From: a virus
Direction: 5' to 3' (one strand)
Virus record (IMG/VR): IMGVR_UViG_3300021961_000707
Location: 1 to 22,264 of that record
Length of the DNA stretch: 22,264 nt
Below, in pieces: positions 1 to 8,903 of this stretch. The notes under the pieces were generated by a model. It had not been told where the DNA came from. It did no database searches and was given only the letters and a program-made list of their open reading frames with translations. Each line of letters begins with the position of its first letter. Position 1 is the stretch's first letter. Made by a program: the position numbers and the translations under genes.

Positions 1-1418
1 TCACCACAAGTAGTATCTACAATGTTAATAATCTCGGCAGACATGCATCCAGCCAAGACTACATTTATATATTCTTCACTGTTTATACCGCCAGAAGAAT
101 CATTCAATCTAAAAACATAAGTTCCACCACTCAGACCCGTGTAACTAGCGGTACCTGTAAAACCAACATATGGTGACAATGTGCCAGGAATATCATTATC
201 TAAAGTATATGGAGGAACACCTCCTGAAGGAGTTATTTCAATCACACCCCCATTCGGGTCGGCACATGTACCTGTGATTACAAAAGTGTAACTTAATGGG
301 TTACCTAATTCTGTAGAGGAAGGTGTTAGTGTTGGTGTTACCGTACTAGTTACAGTACTTGTTATCGTAGGTGTTGGTGTTACCGTACTTGTTACTGTAG
401 ATGTTGGAGTAGATGTATTTGTTGGGGTATATGTTGGTGTTGGTGTAGGAGTTTCTGTACTTGTTACAGTTGATGTTGGGGTAGACGTATTTGTTGGGGT
501 ATATGTTGGTGTAGGTGTTGGGGTATATGTCGGCGTTAATGTCGGTGTTGGAGTCGGAGATTGTGATACTGGAGGTGCCGAACAACAATCAAAACTATCT
601 ACATATGATGACGTACCATTTTCTTCACCATTATTTTTATAATAATATGTATATGTTAAAATACCAATTTGACTAGCTAATGCACAAACAGAATGCACAT
701 AAGTACCTGCAGTATCGTACTCAAATGATACTGGTGAACTATTACAATCAGTGTAGTAAATATAAACTTTACCATTTTCAGATGGGTTCGAATTACCCGT
801 AGCATCATCAATATCCTGTTGTGTAATTGTGACATCCAAATATCTACAAATACAAGTTGTTTCTGTTGGTGTGGGTGTTGGTGTAGGTGTAGACGTTGGT
901 GTCTGTGATGGACATGACAAAGATTCACTTGTAAGACAGGTTGTGCAATCACCATATGATGTAAATGTATCTAATGGATACCCCCAATTGTAGGTTGAGT
1001 ATGTATCGGGCTGAACTACAACAGTATAACATGTATTCTCAGGATTTAGACCTCCAGGACTATTAAGGTTCAAATAAACAACGTCACCAAGATTCCAAGA
1101 AATTACAGAACCTGTATTTATTCTCCAATTAGTTCCACCACAACAAGGCTCTAAATAATATTCAACATCACTACAATATTCAACGGATGTAATTTCACCA
1201 CCACCACCAGTAACCACATATATTACTGTACTTTCATTTGGGTCTTGATAGAAACCATCCGCAGTTGGACCAGCACATGTCAATCCACTATATAAAATTG
1301 TACCAACCTGAAGCACTGGAGTAATACTCTCATCATAAGAAAATGAGTCCATTACAGGTGCAGTACACGCTGTGACTTTGGAAGAGAAACTATAATTTAA
1401 AGTAAGACCACTACACAT
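1..1418 (-). CDS. Modular Cys-rich, Pro/Thr-linked tail fibre-like protein (C-terminus cut by window edge)
   Basis: An open frame runs from an ATG at 1418 to the left edge with no stop (472 codons seen). The start overlaps the stop of the upstream gene as TAATG, and no Shine-Dalgarno is visible. There is no signal peptide. Layout: a Cys-containing N-terminal region (residues 1-169), a short Ser/Thr/Pro linker (about 170-187), a Cys-flanked beta-rich module (about 188-280), a long Pro/Thr linker of TPTPTYTPTNTSTPT type (about 285-367), and a domain (about 370-460) with the pattern GGVIEITPSGGVPPYT, then LSGGTYVFRLND, which resembles the SprB repeat of flavobacterial gliding adhesins. Position at the end of the baseplate operon and the string-of-domains design suggest a virion surface fibre or host-contact protein; this is inference. 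Confidence is high that the gene is real, moderate for the role. Confidence 0.8.
   Translation of the reverse strand, partial: MCSGLTLNYSFSSKVTACTAPVMDSFSYDESITPVLQVGTILYSGLTCAGPTADGFYQDPNESTVIYVVTGGGGEITSVEYCSDVEYYLEPCCGGTNWRINTGSVISWNLGDVVYLNLNSPGGLNPENTCYTVVVQPDTYSTYNWGYPLDTFTSYGDCTTCLTSESLSCPSQTPTSTPTPTPTPTETTCICRYLDVTITQQDIDDATGNSNPSENGKVYIYYTDCNSSPVSFEYDTAGTYVHSVCALASQIGILTYTYYYKNNGEENGTSSYVDSFDCCSAPPVSQSPTPTPTLTPTYTPTPTPTYTPTNTSTPTSTVTSTETPTPTPTYTPTNTSTPTSTVTSTVTPTPTITSTVTSTVTPTLTPSSTELGNPLSYTFVITGTCADPNGGVIEITPSGGVPPYTLDNDIPGTLSPYVGFTGTASYTGLSGGTYVFRLNDSSGGINSEEYINVVLAGCMSAEIINIVDTTCG
318..565 (-). repeat. Pro/Thr low-complexity linker coding repeat
   Basis: This part of the fibre-like gene encodes about 83 residues almost only of Thr, Pro, Ser, Val and Tyr, as degenerate TPT/TYT/TVTST units. 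On the plus strand it reads as GGTGTT/GTTGGG-like repeats. A shorter linker of the same kind is at 861-912. Such linkers are usually extended and flexible and here separate Cys-bearing modules. Confidence 0.9.
379..522 (-). repeat. 72-bp imperfect direct repeat, two tandem copies
   Basis: Copies at 379-450 and 451-522 align with a 72-base (24-codon) period. A 20-base core is identical at 421 and 493. Differences are mostly at third codon positions, so the protein repeat is kept while the DNA has drifted. The period is a multiple of three, so copy-number change would keep the frame. Confidence 0.85.
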
Positions 1419-4390
1419 TAACTACAATATATCGTTATATCAATCCCCACATTTAATTGTAGAGTTTTATTAGTAAAGTCTGCCATACATCCCGTGTTAC
1501 TTACAGTAATTACTCCGTTAGTTATAGAATAGTTCAATCCCCACACATATAAATCAGAAAAATTAGAATTTAATCCATTAATCCATTGTTGGTCTGTTGG
1601 TGCGTCAGTGGCCGTATATCCAGTAAAGAAAGGTGTCTGAACCAATATATTATTATCTAATCTCAAATCCGTATACCAAATAGATGTAACAGAATTCAAA
1701 TCACACTGACTTGTAGTGTATCCACTTAATTGAATCAAACTATTAATTTGATTATACAATACTTGTTGGAAATTACTACCCGAAGTTTCTGATGTGGATT
1801 CTGTCCATGGATAAATACCACATTGAAGTGTTTGGTCGATGCAATCGTAACCAAAAAGTTGACCCTCTAAAGTACAAGGTATACAAGGAACAGGAACAAT
1901 CTCACAACCTCTTTGTCTTCTCCAAACAACCTTTTGTCTGTGGAACTGTGAGTTCTCAAAACGTGTACCCGTATTCCAAAGTGTTGATGCTGGAATCATC
2001 TGTTCAACCAAACGAACCCAATAGTTTCCAAGACCCAAAGTGAAATCAATCATCTTTTGGTATGTGTACTGATTTGAAGGTATGTTAACTGTTTGGTCTG
2101 ATTGTAGATAATTCCAATAAATTTGTTGCAGTGTTGGGTAACCACCACCTTTTCCATCATTAATCGTCTGTCTGTTTCTGACATTAATCATGTTCTTCCA
2201 AAACGTCTGAGCAAATTCAAAGAATGTCTTTTGTTTTGGATTTGGCTGAATTACAGTATTATCAATACCACCTTGACCTGTTGTCAATCCTGACGCAGGA
2301 ATTGGGTAGTTGTATTTTCTACTCATATCCCAAACATCATACTCCAAACCTTGACCCATATTCATGAATAGGTCTACGTTCTTGGCATTTAGAACAAGTT
2401 TTTCATTTGAAACTGCATAATATGCATTGAATCCGCCTTGTGTTTTTCTTAAACCAATTTCGTCATCAGTCCACGACTTTTTGTTATCTATTGTTTGAGT
2501 TAAATCAAAACCTAAAGTCATGTAAGGGAAACTTCTAAATCTATCAAAATACTTTTGTCCGTAAGTGTACGGTTGAAGTACTGTTTGAACATTAGGATTT
2601 TGCCCTGTAAATGTTGATTCAGTAACAATAGTATCTTGTTCAGCTCTATGTTTTGGAGTTTGTTCAAACCAACCTGAACCTTTTTCGAAGAAGTAGTCAT
2701 CTCCGTTAAATGGCGCTTTTGGATATCCTTGAGCATCCACAGGGTAATTTTCTAATTCGAAGTTTACGTCTTCAATTTCATAATCAATTGTAAATCCTGT
2801 ATATGTTACACCTTGAATCTTGTATGTATCTTCAGGGTCTAAGATTGGAACCACTTGACTGTATGTACCACCAGTTAATTGAACAAACTGTTCGGTAAAC
2901 TGTGTCATATTAATTTTTGAATCAGCTAAGTATATTGTCTCATTAAACTCAACAAGTGCTTGTGGTGCACCAACCATTCTCATTATAAACTCAACAGATT
3001 TTCTCGTACCTTTGGACCTAAATAACCAACCCGAATTAATAATAAGTTTTCTGTAGTATTCATAGTTCAACTCGCTCGGAGTCAAATCTCTTGTCATACC
3101 AGGATAAATTGACTGATTCTTCGTTCCAAACACCGAAGTAAGAAAGTCGTCATTTGTAATTGGCGAAATGTTTACTTGATAACCTAAAGTATATGCCAAA
3201 TTAACAAGAAGTTGTGATGGAATATCATCCTTCGGTACATAATTTACAGATGTAATGTATGCTAAAGCGTCAATGAACTTTTTAGTTTCATCATACGCCC
3301 TACCATAAATCTGAATTACTTTTTCAACTCTTTGGTCTTCGGTATCAAATTCTTTGAATGAACCTGTAATTAAAAATCTACTAATAAGATTTGTCTTGAA
3401 GCTATCTAAAGCAACGGCAACTTCATTAACTTGGTCAAGGTAACTATCAAATGCCCTTGTTCTAATATCCAAGTTCCATGTACCCTCTAACGGCCAAGTA
3501 ACTGTTTGGTTTGCAATATAAGTTTGTCCATTATCATTTTCTCTTGGATACTTGAAATATGCAGTATATCTTGGTGTAACCATTCTGTTGAGAAGGAATT
3601 TCTCAACCTCATCAAATGGTTCGTCAAAAGCAACTTCCGTTTCAAATAAATTAGGTCTTAATACTATTGGTAGTGTTGAAGATGAATTACCCGAGAATGG
3701 GTTACCCTCAACAACAATTTGTATTGTACCAGCACTTAAAGATGATGATGGGGTAAAGTCAATTATCTTATATTCAGTCTCAAAATCACCACTAATAAAC
3801 AAAGCATATTTTAGATATTCCCTTGTAAAGTTTCTAAGAGGTGAAAACTCAAATGGTCTAACAGATAAGTTTCTATCAGCATTTGTTGAGTAATCAATAT
3901 CAAATGGGTTTTTAAATCTGGTTACATCAATCTCTAATGTTGTTTCGTTTTCAACAACATTAAATGATATGTTGTTTGCAGTATTAGCCGTTGTATAGTC
4001 GTAATATATTTTGTCGACAACCAACCCCGCAGGAAAATAGTTGATTACTTTAATAATTGATACCTCAAGTCTTTTTGCTAGCGAACCATATAAAGAAAAA
4101 TTCGTTACATTTGAAATATCATAGTTAGGATAAACCGAATACTGTTTTGCTAATATTGCCCTTGATTGTTCAATATTATCAATGTTCAGTGTATCTAACG
4201 TAAATGGGTCTGAAAATACACCAATATCAAACCTTCTGTTTACCTTTTCGACAACAGAGGTTGTGAACTCAAAGTTAGCCTGAGTTAATCCACCCCCGTT
4301 TACAAGTTGAAAACCAACTAAATCGGGAGAGAATGTTTGGTCACCTGAGTTCGGTGCTGGTGGATACCTGTATTTCAGAGAGCTCGCCAT
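1418..4390 (-). CDS. Baseplate wedge protein with tail-protein-I-like segment
   Basis: A 990-residue protein whose start overlaps the preceding stop as TAATG. Residues about 355-480 show the arrangement known from tail protein I / Afp12-like wedge components: a helix with IYGRAYDETKKFIDAL, then DIPSQLLVNLAYTLGY, then YYRKLIINSGWLFRSKGT followed by RKSVEFIMRMVGAP. In the family this segment belongs to the wedge component that pairs with the gp6/J-like protein at the baseplate rim. The rest (1-340 and 490-900) is beta-rich and unassigned. Near the C-terminus is a Cys cluster (CEIVPVPCIPC, then YDCIDQTLQC). The length far exceeds that of P2 gpI and is nearer to T4 gp7 (about 1030 residues), so it may be the gp7 counterpart. 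Structural role likely; exact identity uncertain. Confidence 0.65.
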   Translation of the reverse strand: MASSLKYRYPPAPNSGDQTFSPDLVGFQLVNGGGLTQANFEFTTSVVEKVNRRFDIGVFSDPFTLDTLNIDNIEQSRAILAKQYSVYPNYDISNVTNFSLYGSLAKRLEVSIIKVINYFPAGLVVDKIYYDYTTANTANNISFNVVENETTLEIDVTRFKNPFDIDYSTNADRNLSVRPFEFSPLRNFTREYLKYALFISGDFETEYKIIDFTPSSSLSAGTIQIVVEGNPFSGNSSSTLPIVLRPNLFETEVAFDEPFDEVEKFLLNRMVTPRYTAYFKYPRENDNGQTYIANQTVTWPLEGTWNLDIRTRAFDSYLDQVNEVAVALDSFKTNLISRFLITGSFKEFDTEDQRVEKVIQIYGRAYDETKKFIDALAYITSVNYVPKDDIPSQLLVNLAYTLGYQVNISPITNDDFLTSVFGTKNQSIYPGMTRDLTPSELNYEYYRKLIINSGWLFRSKGTRKSVEFIMRMVGAPQALVEFNETIYLADSKINMTQFTEQFVQLTGGTYSQVVPILDPEDTYKIQGVTYTGFTIDYEIEDVNFELENYPVDAQGYPKAPFNGDDYFFEKGSGWFEQTPKHRAEQDTIVTESTFTGQNPNVQTVLQPYTYGQKYFDRFRSFPYMTLGFDLTQTIDNKKSWTDDEIGLRKTQGGFNAYYAVSNEKLVLNAKNVDLFMNMGQGLEYDVWDMSRKYNYPIPASGLTTGQGGIDNTVIQPNPKQKTFFEFAQTFWKNMINVRNRQTINDGKGGGYPTLQQIYWNYLQSDQTVNIPSNQYTYQKMIDFTLGLGNYWVRLVEQMIPASTLWNTGTRFENSQFHRQKVVWRRQRGCEIVPVPCIPCTLEGQLFGYDCIDQTLQCGIYPWTESTSETSGSNFQQVLYNQINSLIQLSGYTTSQCDLNSVTSIWYTDLRLDNNILVQTPFFTGYTATDAPTDQQWINGLNSNFSDLYVWGLNYSITNGVITVSNTGCMADFTNKTLQLNVGIDITIYCS

Positions 4391-5295
4391 TATTGAATAA
4401 TACTATTGAAGTTTTTACTAAAGTCGATGTTATCACCTCTATTTTGACGAACTTCATAAAGAAGATTGTTGAACTCATCACGAACTTCAAACAAGTTGTA
4501 CTGTTGGAAGATATTGTTGTTAGTATCGTAAAGAGTGTAGATACCGTCTTCAATACTCTTAGTTTGGTTACCGTAAAGTGCAATTGCAAGAGTATCGATG
4601 TCGTATTGAGCCATTTCAATCTCAACCGTAACTGGGTTGAAATAAGTGTTTGTAATTATAATATTCTGATTTGGTTGACCGATGAATGGTGTTGCCGATG
4701 GTTTGTTAGACGGAGCACTTGAAGGTGACAAAGTACAAAACATCAAATCGCTTCCTGATTCAACATATCTATATCTGATTTGTTTTTGTTGTGTGTTTAC
4801 CAAATTAGTAGTAACAGGTTCACAATAAAAAGAAGAAGTAATAATTCTAAAGAAGTTTGGAATCTTAGAACCGTCCTCATTAAGGTATTCAACTCTGAAA
4901 CCAACAAGACCTTGGTTTACAAACTTGTTTCTATATTGTGGGTCAACATTGTTCAAATCTACAATGATACCTTTTACGTTTGGTAATGCAGATAAAATAC
5001 CACAATCGGTAATATTAGTTCTTATTTCAGCAGGTCTGATGTACAAGGTGTATATACCAAGTGCATTGAATTCAGATGCTGGTAATTGTAGATTATAAAG
5101 TCCACCCAAAATTTCATTTGTATTACCACCCGTATCGTTGTTATTGAAGTATGGTGTTAATAGTGAGGCTGCGTCTAACTTTTTTAAGACGAAATTTTGG
5201 GTCACATCTCTACTTGGTGTGTAATTCATGATTATCTCCACATCTTCGGGAGACATGTCAGCGGGTCTTGTAATTCCGTAGGTTCCGAGTGCCAT
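4390..5295 (-). CDS. Unrecognised virion/baseplate-operon protein, 301 aa
   Basis: I do not recognise this protein. It begins MALGTYGITRPADMSPEDV and has no signal peptide or membrane segment. The middle looks beta-rich (LGIYTLYIRPAEIRTN; GIIVDLNNVDP; FFRIITSSFYCEP), and a linker rich in Pro and Ser (about 195-210) separates it from a C-terminal part containing YDIDTLAIALYGNQTKSIEDG. It starts 5 bases after the upstream gene and its stop overlaps the next start as TAATG, so it is co-translated with baseplate proteins. A structural role in the baseplate or fibre attachment is inferred from context only. Confidence 0.75.
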   Translation of the reverse strand: MALGTYGITRPADMSPEDVEIIMNYTPSRDVTQNFVLKKLDAASLLTPYFNNNDTGGNTNEILGGLYNLQLPASEFNALGIYTLYIRPAEIRTNITDCGILSALPNVKGIIVDLNNVDPQYRNKFVNQGLVGFRVEYLNEDGSKIPNFFRIITSSFYCEPVTTNLVNTQQKQIRYRYVESGSDLMFCTLSPSSAPSNKPSATPFIGQPNQNIIITNTYFNPVTVEIEMAQYDIDTLAIALYGNQTKSIEDGIYTLYDTNNNIFQQYNLFEVRDEFNNLLYEVRQNRGDNIDFSKNFNSIIQ

Positions 5296-5300
5296 TTTTC

Positions 5301-6386
5301 TTATATTGTTGTGTTAATCTTGAAGAAGCCATAACCGTATCGAGCTAAGTCTCCTAAGTTATCGACCTCTCCAAGTCGTTGTAATCCTTCGAATGCCGAA
5401 ATCTTACCCCTATCAATAAATATTTCAGTTTGAATTTCTGGAGAAGAAACTATATCGAGTAAAACTTCTTGTTTTGTAATCGCACTTGCGACTATATCGT
5501 TGGATGTTAATCCTGATGATTGGCTAAAGAATACGGTGGACCCGTCGGGGTAATCATAATAGTCCACACCATTGATTGTGTACGCAGTATATGATGTACT
5601 CATTTCATTTATAACACCATAAACTTGTCCGTTTTTGAATATCGGAACGTTGGTAGCATACTTAATTGAACCGTAATTTTTTAAATCTGTAATTTGTGAT
5701 TTTGTAAATCCCGACACTACAAATGGTACTGTTGTCCATGTACTTGATACTTGAGCTTCAACAGTATTTTCAGAATCACCTGTAAAAATAAAATTGGCAT
5801 TGATTGGTATTCCTGACCAGTTACCCCCCGTTTGAGTAAAGGTACATGTCCCTTGCGGATTAGGTATTGTTGCACCCGTAACAGGAACAGGCAAAGTTTT
5901 AGTTACTTGTGTAGTACCCCACGGATTGTTCTGTGTTAAACTAATTTCAAAGTCACCGGCATATGAATATGTGTGTGACAAATATTGTGGTGCAGTTTCA
6001 TTTAAAACTTGAACGGGCGAACCGTCACCCCAATTCAAAATATAATTTGATAATGAAAGGAATTTTCTAAATTCAATATCCGAAGTGTTATACACCAACA
6101 CAGTATATGGTGAACCGGTTGAAGCACTAAAGATAAAATTATTGACAACTTCTTTTTGTAAAATAAAACCATCAAAAGGTGTATAAAAACCTAAGTCATT
6201 GAAACTATTCTGAAAAACAACATCAATAGTCAACCCTGTAAGTAAACTACTACCATTTGTACCCCCCGACAAAATACTTGTCATGGCAGAATAAACACCA
6301 AAAGTATTTGTCTGATATGTTTCAGAAACGATATCAGTACTCAACACCTCAGGTGATACTCTTATTTTGTAGATTTCACTATTCAT
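5301..6386 (-). CDS. PKD-domain baseplate-operon protein, 361 aa
   Basis: Residues about 95-168 form a recognisable PKD (Ig-like) domain: NWGDGSP at 118-124, HTYSYAGDFEISL at 138-150 and a closing strand with TTQVTKTLPVPV. PKD domains are beta-sandwich modules common in surface and adhesive proteins of Bacteroidota and in some phage tail proteins. The remainder is beta-rich; a C-terminal helical stretch (ISAFEGLQRLGEVDNLGDL) precedes a Gly/Tyr-rich end. No signal peptide. Its start overlaps the upstream stop as TAATG. A structural or receptor-facing role at the baseplate is inferred. Confidence 0.8.
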   Translation of the reverse strand: MNSEIYKIRVSPEVLSTDIVSETYQTNTFGVYSAMTSILSGGTNGSSLLTGLTIDVVFQNSFNDLGFYTPFDGFILQKEVVNNFIFSASTGSPYTVLVYNTSDIEFRKFLSLSNYILNWGDGSPVQVLNETAPQYLSHTYSYAGDFEISLTQNNPWGTTQVTKTLPVPVTGATIPNPQGTCTFTQTGGNWSGIPINANFIFTGDSENTVEAQVSSTWTTVPFVVSGFTKSQITDLKNYGSIKYATNVPIFKNGQVYGVINEMSTSYTAYTINGVDYYDYPDGSTVFFSQSSGLTSNDIVASAITKQEVLLDIVSSPEIQTEIFIDRGKISAFEGLQRLGEVDNLGDLARYGYGFFKINTTI

Positions 6387-7189
6387 TATGGATTAATATA
6401 TTCATACCATTTTATGGGGTTACCTTGAGTTCCGATTCTTACGTTGTTCTGTGTTGTTACTATATATTCATAATTCAGATAATCTATATCGACTACGTAA
6501 TAAAAATATTTAGATTTATCAAAATTAAATGTTTGTGGGACATTACTTTGTGGTTCGTTCATCATTCTAATAAACTCACCCGTTTTAGCATTGAAGAACT
6601 TTGCGGACATATAAAACCTTGTTGTGGTGACATATGTTGGGTTCTTTAACCAGTAAACAAAATACCCTTCTTTATCACCAACATAGTCTAAATTATATGA
6701 TGGTTTATTTATATTAATATTTTGTACTGTAAGTCCCGTTCCTAACAACGCACCTTGTTCATTACCCTGTTGTGTTGGGATAACAATAGTTGCCATAATT
6801 TTTTGGTCTTCACTACGTGGTGTGTCGTATAAATCAATTTTAAAAAAACTTCTCTGAAACGCCGCTGAAAAATAATATATTTCTGCAACTGTAAATGTCT
6901 CGGCAGTGTAACTACAAACCCAATCGTTTGATGTTGCAGCAGTCACTTGATATAATGGAGGTAAAAAGTAAAACTCATAGTTAGTTGATGTTAATCCACC
7001 ACTATAAGGAACATGACCATATCTTGTTACTTCAAAATCTTCAGTAGGGTTGATAATCTTTTCTAAGATATCTGCCTCGTATTCGTCCAATCCGTCACTT
7101 CTACCTGCATTGTCCCAAGTAAGCTCAATCGGTATATTGACTTGCTTATCCTTGATAATGTTCGGTAATCTAAATTTATTCACATCCAT
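6386..7189 (-). CDS. Unrecognised baseplate-operon protein, 267 aa
   Basis: I do not recognise this protein. It starts MDVNKFRLPNII, is rich in Tyr and Phe, and appears to be all-beta; no membrane segment or signal peptide is seen. A middle stretch, DLYDTPRSEDQKIMATIVIP, is followed by alternating polar/hydrophobic strands to the C-terminus (WYEYINP). The start lies 14 bases inside the end of the upstream gene and its stop overlaps the next start (TAATG). Placement suggests a structural component made with the baseplate proteins; an analogue of T4 gp9 to gp11 is possible but not shown by the sequence. Confidence 0.72.
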   Translation of the reverse strand: MDVNKFRLPNIIKDKQVNIPIELTWDNAGRSDGLDEYEADILEKIINPTEDFEVTRYGHVPYSGGLTSTNYEFYFLPPLYQVTAATSNDWVCSYTAETFTVAEIYYFSAAFQRSFFKIDLYDTPRSEDQKIMATIVIPTQQGNEQGALLGTGLTVQNININKPSYNLDYVGDKEGYFVYWLKNPTYVTTTRFYMSAKFFNAKTGEFIRMMNEPQSNVPQTFNFDKSKYFYYVVDIDYLNYEYIVTTQNNVRIGTQGNPIKWYEYINP

Positions 7190-8903
7190 CGATGAAGGGG
7201 TCTACAATATATTCAACCAAAGGTCTGTTTATGTTTCTATAGAATGAAGTTGGAACTTGTAGAAACAGTATGTCACTGAAAGGATAATGTGCGTCATTTA
7301 AAAATGGTGAATCAACTCCAACACCTTCCGTATCAATATACCCATACGGATACAAATCTCTCCACCTCCATTGTCTTTCAGTATTTGAATAAAAAGCCCA
7401 ATCAGGAATCAAATCCACAGTCTCTTTATCTCCAACTTCTATGTAAGTTGAGTAGGCTCTAATGGGTACCGAAAAATGTGGTTGATAGTAATATCCCGAC
7501 TCAAAATTTAATGGAGATGAATTTGTAAATAATAGTGGGTTGTATGAGAACTTATGTACCATATTAGATAACACAGTCTCAGTCATAGAAAAATCATTCC
7601 ACTCACAAAAATCACCAGAAATAATATCACCAACATTTAAAGAATCGTTGTAATAAAAAGTTCTTCCTGAAAAATTATAAAAAGAGGTTTTTAAACCTAA
7701 ATCTTTATTTGTAGGACTTGAACTGTCCCACCAAATATCATCTTTACCGTCAAGGAAATTCATATCCCAACCAATTAATAATCCCGGATATCCATTAGCA
7801 TATGGCTTATTGAAATAACCCATGTACCCTTTTTCTATTATGGTTACAAATAATTCTGAAAGTGGTCTCCCTTGATTATCTAATAATAATGAAGTATCAA
7901 TATCTTTTGTAATGGTAAATCCGCAAGTTTGACTTCCGTCTTTAACTGAAATTCTTGTTACACCATTAGGTGTTAATGCTGAGTATTCAACTTGTTTTCT
8001 ATTACTAAAGGCATTGTTTTCAAAACCAAGTTTTGTTAAATCATATTCAGATTCTGATGTTAATATTTTGTGTCTTCTCACATAATACTGAGATGTTGTT
8101 TCACCCGTATTATTAATATCCAAAACTCTTTTAAACGTACCTGTAGTGTTATCTGTTAAGGCTGTGTACCCAATATTATAAATTGAAAATATTTTCTCAT
8201 CTGAACCATAATATTGGTCTCCGAGCGATTCAACCTGAAAGTAATTTGTTCCGTTTGATGTTACTGACAATTCGACGAATTCACCAATCTGTAAGTTGTG
8301 TGGTACACCACAATAAAATGTTACTAAAGATTTACCATCAGGATTTGTATTTTTAATTACAAAAGGAACACCATCACCCGCTTGGAAATATGTTACAGCA
8401 GAAAACTGAGTGTTTTCATACCTCATCTGTTGTTGACTATCACCACTTACAGGGTACGAAACGTATATATTCCAATTGTACGTAGATGCACTTTTATTGT
8501 AAAATGGAATATGACCAGGTATTCCTGTAGTCCTGTAAAAAGTAAATTCATCAAATTGAACGTATCCTTTCCACGCATTAATCTGTGGTGGATTTTGATT
8601 TGAATTTATTGTTTTTGCTTCAACACCGTTTATATAATATAAGTTATTACCAAAAGGAGTATAAGAAGTAGAACCTGTAACACCATTATCAAAAATATTA
8701 ACTATTTTTCCACCAATCCTAAAAACGTTACTTGACTGTCTTTCTTCTTCAAATTGACTTGTCTGAGATAAATAAACATTTCTATCACCTTCAATGATTT
8801 CCCTACCTTGTGACTCCAACGGTACCTGAATAAGGTAATCCTGTTCAGGTGCCCCTTTGAATCTATCCTGATTCCTTATTATTCTAACCTCGCCTAAACT
8901 CAT
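7176..8903 (-). CDS. Unrecognised baseplate-operon protein, 575 aa
   Basis: No family is recognised. The protein starts MSLGEVRIIRNQDRF and is rich in Tyr, Phe, Asn and Gly, with a beta-rich pattern typical of phage structural proteins. A striking aromatic segment is LLIGWDMNFLDGKDDIWWD, and around residue 431 is GDFCEWNDFSMTETVLSNM. No signal peptide or membrane segment. Its start overlaps the stop of the 1652-residue gene by 4 bases (ATGA), and it is the only gene of the set with a clear Shine-Dalgarno (GAGGA at 8910-8914). By order it sits where T4 has gp8, and it could be a wedge subunit, but I see no diagnostic motif. Confidence 0.75.
   Translation of the reverse strand: MSLGEVRIIRNQDRFKGAPEQDYLIQVPLESQGREIIEGDRNVYLSQTSQFEEERQSSNVFRIGGKIVNIFDNGVTGSTSYTPFGNNLYYINGVEAKTINSNQNPPQINAWKGYVQFDEFTFYRTTGIPGHIPFYNKSASTYNWNIYVSYPVSGDSQQQMRYENTQFSAVTYFQAGDGVPFVIKNTNPDGKSLVTFYCGVPHNLQIGEFVELSVTSNGTNYFQVESLGDQYYGSDEKIFSIYNIGYTALTDNTTGTFKRVLDINNTGETTSQYYVRRHKILTSESEYDLTKLGFENNAFSNRKQVEYSALTPNGVTRISVKDGSQTCGFTITKDIDTSLLLDNQGRPLSELFVTIIEKGYMGYFNKPYANGYPGLLIGWDMNFLDGKDDIWWDSSSPTNKDLGLKTSFYNFSGRTFYYNDSLNVGDIISGDFCEWNDFSMTETVLSNMVHKFSYNPLLFTNSSPLNFESGYYYQPHFSVPIRAYSTYIEVGDKETVDLIPDWAFYSNTERQWRWRDLYPYGYIDTEGVGVDSPFLNDAHYPFSDILFLQVPTSFYRNINRPLVEYIVDPFIDGCE

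Noticed and set aside
379-522. Tandem repeat as a CRISPR array
   Set aside because: The repeats are directly adjacent with no unique spacers and encode an in-frame Pro/Thr linker.
346-955. Minus-strand open frames of 80 and 92 codons in the Pro/Thr-repeat region
   Set aside because: They are alternate frames of the repeat DNA; the true frame is open from 1418 to the window edge and gives a coherent modular protein.
1-1418. Diversity-generating retroelement target
   Set aside because: No reverse transcriptase, template repeat or adenine-specific variation is visible in the window.
4333-4722. Plus-strand frame of 129 codons, and similar ones at 6257-6649, 3552-3893 and 13492-13854
   Set aside because: All lie fully inside well-supported minus-strand genes and show no protein-like composition of known families.
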